Shown here piece after piece: positions 1-9,619 of a stretch of 64,000 nt of DNA. Origin of the DNA: Hymenopellis radicata (taxonomy: Eukaryota; Basidiomycota; Agaricomycetes; Agaricales; Physalacriaceae); NCBI GenBank assembly GCA_015501595.1, contig JADNRX010000105.1, positions 62,001 through 126,000 on the forward strand, in the 5' to 3' direction. Numbering within the stretch: position 1 is the first letter of the stretch; each line of letters opens with the position of its first letter. The notes under the pieces are model-generated. The model made no database searches. It worked only from the letters and a program-made list of their open reading frames with translations, and was not told where the DNA came from. The position numbers were made by a program, and so were the translations under genes.

Positions 1-573
1 TCTGAAACTCGAGCTGATCTCATTCACATCTGTTTATAGTAACCTTGCACAACCTGACTTTGGCCAGCTCACAGAACTGTGAGTAACCTTTTGCTTCTAC
101 CTCTCAAAGTCATTTCCACTCATGAAACTTCGGAGGATTGGGATTTTACCGGCGTATGGTCGTCATGAAACTTAATGGGTGATGCAATATAGCGCCGGGG
201 TGTTGTTCCACGGATATCGTGACGATGTTACGCATACTGACCTTCTCCTTCTCCATCATGAAGCATCGATAAAGCCCGGAACAGTTTGAGATGTTCATCG
301 GGAAATCACGATTAAACTTGATTTTTAAATTCACAGACATCGTCTCAGGGGTTCACCGCCGCCCACCAGCACCGCTACGACTTTTCATGACGACCTCGCT
401 GTGTGTCCGGATGGGTCCGCATTTGGAAGCATTTGGGAGGACAGAGCTTCGTGGGAAAGAGGACTACTTTTGGTTTGATTGCTTCTGTTTGGCGGGGGCT
501 TTGGACGGGCGCTTGGACAGTCCCCCATTTTCCCTCTCGAAATGCATGTTGAAGTTGAACCCTCACTATAGCG
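1..573. other. Left-edge intergenic sequence
   Basis: No gene is supported here. Short open frames on both strands overlap each other and resemble no family. The stretch presumably holds the promoter and 5' leader of the SET3-like gene that starts at 574. Confidence 0.5.
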
Positions 574-3405
574 ATGCAACCCGTTGCGTCGACATCGTCC
601 CTCCTACCGCCAAAGCAGTCGCTCATCCCCCAGAAGCGGTCGTTGGACACCGCCACTGACGACGGCATCCGATGCAAATGTGGCTACAAGCACGACGACG
701 GGTTTTCTATTGGCTGCGATAAATGCGAGAGGTGGTGCCACGGCGCATGCTTTGGTATTTTCGCCAATATCAATGAACCCAAGGATTGGCTGTGCTGGGA
801 GTGCGACCCGAAGCAGAAAGGGAAGCATAAGCGCAGGAAGGAGAGCCCTGTCATCGTCGTCGACGACCAAGAAGAGGAGAAAACCTACGTTCCCATCACT
901 GAGGACATTGTTCCGCAGCCAGAGACTCGTAAAAGGCTACGCGAGCATGCATCGTCCTGGAGAGGCGTCAGTGCCCTTTCGCCCTCGCCCTCCCACTTGC
1001 GCTCGACTCCCGACTCATCGTCCTCCATTCTTCCACCATCCTACACTCTGCATACCTCCAATCCGGTACCCCCAGAGACGTATTTGTCGCCCTTTGTATC
1101 GTCGATCACCCCCTCCGCCGCATACCTAGCCGACCCGCTCAACGCCTATGCCCATCTAGGGATGCCCAAACCCTTTGTTCACCTGTTCGGCCCGCCGCTA
1201 GATCTGGCTCTCGATACCAGACTCGTCGGAAACAAATCTCGCTGGGTTCGTTCGGGCTGTAGGCCGAACGCTGTCCTTCGACCCATGCTCTGCTCGTCCT
1301 CGTCCGAGGAGCTCGGTTTTGGCCTGTTCGCTACTCGTTCATTGGAAAAGGACGAGGAGATTGTGCTAGGATGGGAATGGGATGACGGCAACGTGGTTCA
1401 TCACCTGCCCACTCTCCTTAACTGTCCGGACATGTTCAAGCCGACGGAGAAGGACCATATCAAGAAGCAGATGAGCAGTGTTCTACATGCGCTGGAGTCG
1501 ACCTTTGCCAAATGCGCCTGTGGAAAGGACACAAAGGGCGAATGTGCTCTCGAAAGGATGAAGAAATTTGTTGATGGTCAAGAGGACAAAGGCAATGGAG
1601 ATTTGGGACCGCTCGTGGGCGCAGAACGGGGATTTAGAACGCAAGAGAAAGTCCCCTGGAGTGGGGGTATAGGCGGCGTTGAGATGTGCAGCCCACTGCC
1701 ATTAGCCGATTCCCCCTGAAATCATGCCGCCGAAGATGAGGAAGGCTTCACTACGCATGAAATGCCCAGGTTCGTGAATTCATGAAATCTTGCTTTTTCG
1801 ACTTTTCATGTTCTACTCATAGCGCCTCCTTCCCCCAATCCCGCTACGTCGCCTACATCCGCCTTTGCAAATCTTTCTCTAGCTTCACCTTTTACTCCCC
1901 TTCCGACGGCTCCCAGAGAGCAACCTATGGAAATTGACACCGATGTGCCTTCGACGCCCAGTCTTATTTTTACCTCGACCACGACCACTGCCAGCCCATC
2001 ATCCATCAACTCTCCTCCACCGCCTCAATCCCCACTGCTAAATGAGTCTACACTGCCCCCAATGATGGCTCACAAATCACGTTCCCCTTCATCGATACCG
2101 GCCGCTCTTTCGCGGCGACGGAACTCTAGATCAAGTGGTGTTCATTGGCAAGATGTCGATATGCTGGACGCGGACAATATTTCGCCACGGACAGTTCCTC
2201 TCAGTCTCTCACCATCCTCACCCCCTCCTGACATTCGAACGCCTCGATCTGTATCGGCGCCGCGTTCCGTCCAGATTGACTGCTCCCCTACGCAATCACC
2301 TTCCTCTATCAAGGTCGAGCTCTCGGACGAGTCGGCTGTGCCTCCGGAGGATACTGTACCAACAGTGCCTCGAACACCGTCTCCACTCCCAGTTCCGACT
2401 ACTACCCCATCAACACAACCTTCTTTGATATCCACCACAGCACCCACGTCAGAAAGGCCTGCGCCCGACTCTCCCGCTGCATCTGTCAAGTCACCCATCA
2501 AAGCACCATCACCGCCTCCAAACCGTCCGAACGAGAACTCTCCCCCTTCTGGTGTCCCGCCACTGAAGAAAATCAGTTTGAAGGACTTCGCAGCTCGCCG
2601 AAAAAAGGAGCAAAGGGAGCGGGAAGAGAGAGAGCGCGAGTTGAAAGAAAAGCTCCTCAGTCCCGCTTTTGGATTTCATACCCCCGCTGTTGCGGTCGTG
2701 CCAGAGTCGGAAGTTCCAATCATCACGACCCTTCGCTCGTTGGATTCCTTGGAAGGGTCTGGTGAGGGCGTGATTCCTCAGACGGTTGTGGGAAGGGCTT
2801 TGCAGGCTACGCAACAAGCAGTATTACCCGAAGTTCCTGTTCGAGCTGCAAGCCCCGAGGTACATTCCTCCAGCAGGACAGAGCCTTCTCCAGCGGTGCG
2901 CCTACACTCTCCGGAACCTGTCGCACAACCACCACTGTCGGCCAGGTTGGGCTCTCATCCGCCTGATTCAGTCCCTCGCAAACATTGGGATGAACGAAAG
3001 GCATCTCTACCACCGCCACCCGTTTCTTTTGCTCCCAAGGTAGAGGATCGCTCACCTTACCCGCGAGAGCTGGCGGCGGCGCTGAATTCTGTGCCAGCTC
3101 CGTCCCCTCATCATCTCCCTCCCAAGCCTCTTGTGCCATCCTCGTCTGGACATACGCGCCAGCGATCGAACTCGCCGCTCTCACCAATGGGAGAGTATCC
3201 TTCCGGGCGCGGGGACAATTTTCGCGGGAACAAGATTGTACCTCGTTCGATGTCACGGACGTCTCCGCCGCGGCAGCCCACGAAATTTTCTCCCGAGGAC
3301 GGCGAGATTGTGCAGCCGCCGCGGTACCCTCGTTCCATGAGCTTGGCGGGTCCTGTTTCCAAACCAATACCGAGTGGCCCGCGCGCGATGCGGGGATTGC
3401 GCTGA
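574..3405 (+). CDS. SET3: SET3-like PHD finger and SET domain protein
   Basis: Likely subunit of a Set3-type histone deacetylase complex that reads methylated H3 tails in the nucleus. The N-terminal 35-80 residues form a PHD finger with regularly spaced Cys and one His (CKCGYKHDDGF, CDKCERWCHG, WLCWEC). A SET-type core follows at about residues 210-280 (GCRPNAVLRP, GFGLFATRSLEKDEE, LGWEWDD); in this family the SET domain is generally thought to be inactive. The long C-terminal exon (from 1823) is Ser/Pro-rich and low in complexity, with one charged helix near ISLKDFAARRKKEQRERE. The last intron is 1770-1822. Upstream of it the frame closes at 1719 unless a 55-bp intron 1686-1740 is spliced; with it, all phases agree. 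A one-base insertion in the C5 run at 1712-1716 would also restore the frame. Start 574 is the first ATG before the PHD finger. Confidence 0.8.
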
Positions 3406-4430
3406 CGTTTCTTGCTTTCCTCTCCCTTATCGTTTATCTATTTACTTGCCTTTAACTTATACTCTACAGTATGGTAACTGGATATGATAAGAATGTATTA
3501 GAATGTGTATTAGTGTACTCGAACGGAACAACTCAAGTGGATTTACTATGTAACAGCATTTGAACTGACTTTTGTGGTACACTGTCATCGCACGCTGTGG
3601 GGGCGAGAATGCAGCTTAGTTTGGGCAAGATCCGCGTCCTCGTAGATCTTATTCTCAGTGTACAGTTCGTGTGTACAGGTTCTAGGGATTGCGGCACCCG
3701 ACAAGCAGAGAAATAGCAAAGAACTTGGGACACGTACCTTGGCAGCAAGAACTGAACGTCAACTCGTGCCTCGTCCACGAGAGATAACATGATAACAAGG
3801 CAACGGCAAGGCACTGGACACACACACATGATATTGGTGACTGTTGGGCGCTGACGCCAAGGGCTCGGCGGTGTATCTCGAGGCCTGACAAACACCTCAA
3901 ATCGACGTTTCCATGGGTTCAAGTTGTAGTCAAAACAAAATGTGATTGCACGGTGAATCTTACTACTACTGCGGGGACTAGTTCCGATGTTGCTTGTCCG
4001 ACAACGCGCGTAACTAAGTCCACATAAACCAAGGGGAAGAAGGGGGAGGGAGGGAGACAACGGATGCTAGGACTAGATGAAGCAGCACATGTAAGCAAGA
4101 CCTAGAGCAAAAAGACTTTGTGACGACAAGAATGATTAAAAGGGGGGCCATAAATGCAAGGAATTTATACAGTGCGGACGTTGCGTATCCAAAAAACCCG
4201 GGTCGTCAAAAGATGAACGAATAAATACATGCGTGGTGAGAGTGTACATGGCGAGCGGGGACGAATGAGCGGACGGGAAGGATAGCGATCCCAAAGGGTG
4301 GAGGGGGTGAGTGTTCGGGTTTACGAGGTGCCGATAGAAAAGTCGAAGTAGAGCTGTGGATGGCGCTGACGGGAGGCCTGCGGGAAAGGAAGGTGAGTGG
4401 TGGGAACTGTTGAGGTGGAAGCACGCGTAC
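3406..4430. other. Intergenic, convergent 3' ends
   Basis: About 1 kb between two converging genes. It should hold both 3' UTRs and polyadenylation sites. Frames on the minus strand have no recognisable protein content. Nothing else is seen. Confidence 0.5.
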
Positions 4431-5706
4431 TCAATAGATATTCTCAAAATTTCTTCTTCTATGCGAATGGTTGCGTTTAATGGGAAGAATGTCCGTCTCC
4501 CGCGCCTCGAAAGGCTCGTAGGCTCTTCTGTCAACAGTGAGCGTCGGCGAGACGTGCAGCGAGCTCTGAACAGTGGCAGTGGCACCGGTACCAGCTTTCG
4601 AGGCGCTTTCTTGGGCAGCATTGTCCGCGGAGCCGCCGATAGCAGTAGGTGTGTTGTGCGAGGTATCGTTATGAGATATCCACCAGCCAAGACCGATACC
4701 GCCTGCAGCACACTGGAATGTAGTTGGTATGATGGCCCAAAGATAATCATTGAAAATCACGTACGATGGTCAGAAGCATGCCAGTAACCCAAACCCAACG
4801 AGATAAACGAGAGGTGCCATTTTGAGTCTTGCGCAGCCAAGAGCTATAAAAAAACTCTTAGCACGGGTTAACGAGTCCGAGAGGTTAGAAACATACCTGC
4901 CAGATTTCCTGTTTTCGTCGTCATGAGCAATGACACTGAAACGACGCCAAAAGTCATCTCCACGTTCACCACGCTTGGGGAGCAGAGTCTCTTCACGGTC
5001 GCCACGCATGATAGGCTTTTCATCAGCAAAGGTGATCTCGGCCTTTTGGGGGCGGGCAAAGACGGGCGTGATGGGGGTCATGGGAGCCTGAAGCGGGTGG
5101 GGGGTGCTAGGAACTGAGGGCGGGGCAAAGGACTCTGAATGGAGGAGGAACGGGTTGTGACCCTGGGGCGGATTTGGATTGACGTTTATCTGAAGCGGTG
5201 GCTGGCGGGACTGGGAAACCTGAGCTGGTTCCGGACGAGCCAGGTTGAGCGCAGCAATGGGAGCCGCGTAACCCGGACGAGGCGACGCTATATACTGGGG
5301 AGGCGGCGACGGACTGCCCCTTCTAGCAGTCGCGGCTGCCAAGGCAGCATGCTTTGACGGCAGAGGCCCGGCCTGCCTTGACTCGGTTGACATTGGCGCC
5401 TTGCGCAAGTCATCGTCGTCGTCGTCATCATCATCCATGGATCCATTTAAAAAACCCATTCCCAGTGCACCCATGCCAGACTGGCGGTTAGTTTGGGGGT
5501 CGTTACCGACATAGTTGTCATATCTGCAGAGGGTAAGTAATGGGTCAGAAACTTTAGTACTTTTTTACGGACACATTGTAAGCAGAGGACCGGTCGTTGG
5601 GGTTGGGCGGTGCGGGCTGGCGCAGTCGCCGTTGCGGCTGGGGCGTCTCGTAGAAGGAATCAGGCTCATTCGTCGCATACGGTGGTCGGCCAGCAAGGGG
5701 AGGCAT
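4431..5706 (-). CDS. Basidiomycete single-pass membrane protein
   Basis: Function unknown; the architecture resembles a single-pass protein I know only from basidiomycete genomes. Four exons fit: 5706-5573, 5523-4897, 4843-4765 and 4712-4431, with clean GT-AG junctions and consistent phases. The N-terminal part is cytosol-like, Pro/Ser/Gln-rich, with a run of nine Asp near the start of exon 2 and a charged segment (FWRRFSVIAHDDENRK). Exons 3 and 4 together build the only membrane helix, which begins RWVWVTGMLLTI and runs into a Gly-rich turn (AGGIGLGWW). The short outside tail is rich in Ser, Thr and Ala. The helix exists only when both short introns are removed, which supports the splicing. 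No enzymatic motif is visible. Confidence 0.75.
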
Positions 5707-6482
5707 GATTTATGCCTGTCTAAAGAGTGAATAGAAAAGAAAGTGGTGGCCTTCGAGCGAGGCGACGGGAGGAAGAGGGAAATTGACAGAACTATGTTGG
5801 TCACGCTGTGACTCTTAGCAACCGTTTACGGAAAATCTTTCCTTCCTTCCAAATTTGATCATCAGTTTTCTCCACTGCTGGCGCGGCATATGCATAAGTA
5901 CTAGTACTGCAGTGGATCTTCCTGCTGTAATATTCAGCGTCTATTCTGCTGCCCTTCATCGCCGGCCATACCCTTTGAATTCCGCCCGCAAAGCCTTCAA
6001 TGTCAAGATGGCTATGAATAGTGACCGCGTTTCACGTTTATCTGTCCACGCCACGATCGCAGAACAGGAGTGTTGCTGTTGCCGTTCTGCAAAGAACAAC
6101 GTCCCCCCCTTGACGGTCGTCTTGAAACCCTGATGCTCGTATAAGAACTTGTTGACTACGCGCTCTCCACGTTATTCCGCGCTGACTATGTCCAGCGCCA
6201 CACTATGATCAATGATGCTCCAGCGTCGTGATTTATTTTGAGATGTATAGACGACTAGGACTATCTTTCAAGCATGTTTGAGAAGGGGTACGCAAGAAGC
6301 ACAATGAAAGATGAAACCAAGGCAAATTTGGAATCTCCACCTTCGCGTCGAGAATAGTATCGACAGAATCAACATTGTATACATGCCAAGTGCACATCCA
6401 AGCGCGTGGAGCCAATAACATGACTTGCAACTCCAAAGAGGTGAGTCGACTAAAAAGGAAATACGCCTTCTCTCCCTTCACC
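5707..6482. other. Divergent intergenic region
   Basis: 776 bp between the start codons of a minus-strand membrane protein and the plus-strand RNA triphosphatase. It must contain both promoters. No repeat or ORF with recognisable content was found. Confidence 0.5.
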
Positions 6483-7601
6483 ATGTATTCTTCCGGCACC
6501 CCTCCCCACAAACGCCAGCGACTCGATTCCAATTCCGCGGCAAACGGCACGCCTAAACTACCACCGCTCTCACTATCCATCCTCGGCGTCGAACCTATGG
6601 ACGAATTCATCAAAGAAATAGCGGACTTTGTTCATCATATGATCGTAAACCGTCCCACACACATACAAGGGAACATTGAAGTAGAGGCCAAAGTCGGTAT
6701 ATTGCGAGATAAAGGCCCAGGCGGCACCCCAGGAGGCCGGATTGCGCTCCCAGTCCTTGTCGAAACCAGTGCGTCCATCCCGAAAAAGCCATCACGTCCA
6801 TCTTACGCCCTCCCCAGTCATAGCGCCAGACTCCATAAGCTGCATGTTTGAATCCAACATGACTGCCGTGCGGATCCTCCATCTCCCTCCTTGCCCTGCC
6901 CCATCCTCACCGCGTAACTGACAGCATCAACACAAACACTACAACACCCTCCTCAACAACCTCAAAATGAGCTCGACGTCCTCCCCGTCGCCCGTCGACT
7001 ACCACCATCTATACCACATCGACACCTTCTACCCCTCCGAGGGCCGCGAGCGTGAAAAAATTCGCGTCACGCGAGACGAAAAGTCGGGCAACGTCGTCGA
7101 GTGCATACGCAAAATCAAGCTCGGCGACCTCAACATCTATTCCCCAAAACGCAACGCGGACTGGCGGGTCTCCGTCAATCTCGAGGTACCAGGTGAGCAT
7201 CCTGCACTCTACGCGCGCCAAGGTCTGCCATAATGCTGGGGATTAAAGAACAGCATCCCGTCGGGTCGTCGATAATGACGCGCAGAAAGGACAGACTGAG
7301 TTACACGCACGAGGAGTTCACCATTGATCTCACGCAAGTGACAAAGTCGACGTCAAATGGAGCTGTACGTGTCTGTTTGTTTTCCTCAATTCGCATCCCC
7401 TAAACATCCTATTCTATAGTCTGAAGTTCTGCACGAACTGGAGCTAGAAGTCACCCGCTCGAGCTTCTGCTCATGACCGCCTCCCGCCGCGGTGATCCCC
7501 ACGTATCAGAGCTCGAGCGCGCAGCTTTCGACGAGCTAATACGAGCGTTCGTGAACAACGCGAGAATTCTCGTACGGAATTCAACGGACAGTTGGCATTG
7601 A
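6483..7601 (+). CDS. CET1: mRNA-capping RNA 5'-triphosphatase (Cet1 type), frameshifted
   Basis: Nuclear enzyme that removes the gamma phosphate of nascent pre-mRNA 5' ends, the first step of capping; member of the triphosphate tunnel metalloenzymes. Exons fit as 6483-6768, 6818-6867, 6925-7192, 7249-7364 and 7420 onward. Both metal-binding Glu motifs are visible: motif A as IEVEAKVG near the N-terminus and motif C as LHELELEV in the last exon. Between them lie DYHHLYHIDTFYPSE and KDRLSYTHEEFTIDLTQ, the expected tunnel strands. As given, the frame stops at 7476, straight after motif C. One base later in frame, a conserved-looking tail continues to a stop at 7601 (DELIRAFVNNARILVRN). A single missing base in 7454-7460 explains this; a 62-bp intron with a poor GTCACC donor is a weaker alternative. 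An upstream in-frame ATG at 6375 is probably leader. Confidence 0.85.
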
Positions 7602-7946
7602 ACTTATTCACTTGACGTCGTGCGTATATCGCGTTGATTGTAGACTGATGATGTGTCTGTAGAGTAGTGCTGTATTTATGGAGTGCATAATTCATCAACT
7701 CGACCGCTCTCTGTGATGCCATTTGCAGCAGTACATTCTGAATAGCTTCTGCGCTGTCCGTTTTGCCCGATGTCGTCAGAATGTCGTCGCCGTTTTCGAA
7801 CTTCAAGTCTCGTGGTATTACTGTAAACAGTCGAGACAGATATTAACTAAAGCAAACAGAACTCCATGAAAAGAAAATGATACACCGAGGTAGTACAGGA
7901 TGAATAACTATGCACTGTGCGCGCAGGGTCTAGTATGAGAAACGTC
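7602..7946. other. Convergent 3' region
   Basis: 345 bp between convergent genes. A minus-strand frame (7471-7806) covers most of it but overlaps the restored tail of the triphosphatase and resembles nothing. Treated as UTR sequence. Confidence 0.45.
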
Positions 7947-9538
7947 CTACAGTCCTACAACATCAACCAGATCACCATCCTCCAAATCCATCTCCCCAAT
8001 CTCCGTCGCGTTATCCATCTTGTCCCCATCAATACACAACCGTGGGTCCTTCGGCGGCTCCGCATTCTTGCCGCGCTTCTTGGTCGCTGGAGGAGCAGTA
8101 CCGTTCATCACATGCGGATACTGCGCTGCCAATCCAGCTTTCTTCAGGAAAGCCTTGACGATCGCACCACAGGTCGTCGTAGGTCGGACGGTCAGCGTGA
8201 TTTCGCCAGAGTCACTTGGGATTTGAAGTTGAGTTTGAGCTTGTCGTCCGGTCCATCGTCTTCGTGGTCCGTCTCGGGAGCGAGGGATCCCACGCGTTGC
8301 CCGGATCCAGAACCAAAGTCTTCGTCGTCAGAAACGATGACAAGAGGACCATTGGGATCATTCGCGCTTTCAGAGATCAAAACGTTCTGTTTCGGAAGCA
8401 TCGATTGGGAACGCATATAGTCGAACGTGGCTTTATTGCACGCCACTTGAGAAGGGACGTCAGTAATGAAAGATGAGCATAATAATGAAAGGTATGTACA
8501 GAATTCAGCAGTACCCCAGATATCCAATGTGTTGGGTGTCACAGAAGGAAAGAATCGCATGTTCTTGTATGTCATGACGAGTCCGTCGACGGGAATGGAT
8601 TCCTGGTCAGCCACCGCCTCAAATAATTCACGAAAGCTGTCCGTCTGGAAATGTATGAGGAATGTGACGTGTAGACACAGAAAACGTACCTTGTTCATTT
8701 TGAAGACACTCTTCTCTGACTGGCCTTGCTCGTTAAGTGGATGCGGCTTCCATACGACTGTTATTTCGACAGTATCGTTCGAAGAGCTTTCCCGCGGTAG
8801 AGGAGATGATCTGAAGCTGGCTGCTGACTGTTTTGCTAGCCTATCAAGCTCCGGATCGAGTATGATAGTATCAGTCGAAACGTCGTTGAGGTCGTCCCAC
8901 TGTGACGGAGAGGCGGCGCGCGGTGGCGCTGCCAATGCTTGTCTATAACGCGATGAATAGTGGGCAGCATCGAGCCACTGAAGACATACCGAACGACATT
9001 TCGTGCATTCTGAAGCTGATGAAGGGGAATTGCTGGTGGAGGTGTTATTGACCGCGATCGACTGCGTTGTCGGTCTCCCCGTTTGCGCTTCAATTTGGAC
9101 TTGTTGGGTGTATTCTCGATGCCCTGCAGCGCAAAGTCTTCGTCTTCGTCGTCGGATATTTCAATCGCGAAAGCCCTGGCGTGGTTTGAGAAATATGAGA
9201 GAAAGAGAGGCTATGAGACACATACTTTGCCTTTTGCCAACTCGGTACCACGTCTTTCTTTTTCTTGCTCTTCTTGCGAGGGCTTTCTGGGCCGTCCTCT
9301 TCATCATCTGACCCGTGGGTCTTGACTTCTGCAGAGCTATATGAGATTGGTGACCGGGAAACAGGCATTGATGCCGACCTTTATTCTTTTGTTCTAGCTT
9401 CCTCCATGTGCTAAGATTGCGGGTGGTATTGCGCATAAACATCTCATCGCTGTCATGGTCGATGGCGGCAGACGATGGACCCGCTGCATTCTTCGCTTTG
9501 GGCTTGGGACGAGGACGAGGGCGCACTGGCTGTGACAT
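7947..9538 (-). CDS. Rad60/NIP45-like protein with SUMO-like domains, frameshifted
   Basis: Likely genome-stability or SUMO-pathway adaptor of the Rad60/Esc2/NIP45 group. The N-terminus opens with SQPVRPRPRPKPKAK and is charged and unstructured, with an Arg/Ser patch (RQRSRSRSITPPPAIP). A first SUMO-like fold includes VEITVVWKPHPLN, DSFRELFEAVADQ and VDGLVMTYKNMRFFPSVTP. A second C-terminal one includes EITLTVRPTTTCGAIVKAF and ends MDLEDGDLVDVVGL, where ubiquitin-like proteins carry their last strand. Introns interrupt the first half (for example after VFKMNK and within AEF/LACNKATFDYM). Between the two domains the frame breaks at the G3 run 8218-8220: one more base there joins LKLNFKS to SDSGEITLTV. 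Its start codon is only 81 bp from that of the divergent GCFC gene. Confidence 0.75.
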
Positions 9539-9619
9539 CGTTTATTCTAAAAGCAGTCGTGGGAAATTGCCGCACCCTGCCTGCCACGTGCTCCCTTCCC
9601 TTTGTCTTCGACTTGATTC
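9539..9619. promoter_or_regulatory. Compact bidirectional promoter
   Basis: Only 81 bp separate the start codons of the Rad60-like gene (-) and the GCFC-domain gene (+). Both transcripts must start in or across this stretch, so shared regulation is likely. No specific motif is claimed. Confidence 0.55.

Noticed and set aside
291..677. Overlapping open frames of 100-122 aa on both strands before the SET3-like gene
   Set aside because: They overlap the SET3 N-terminus or each other, resemble no protein and have no supporting splice sites.
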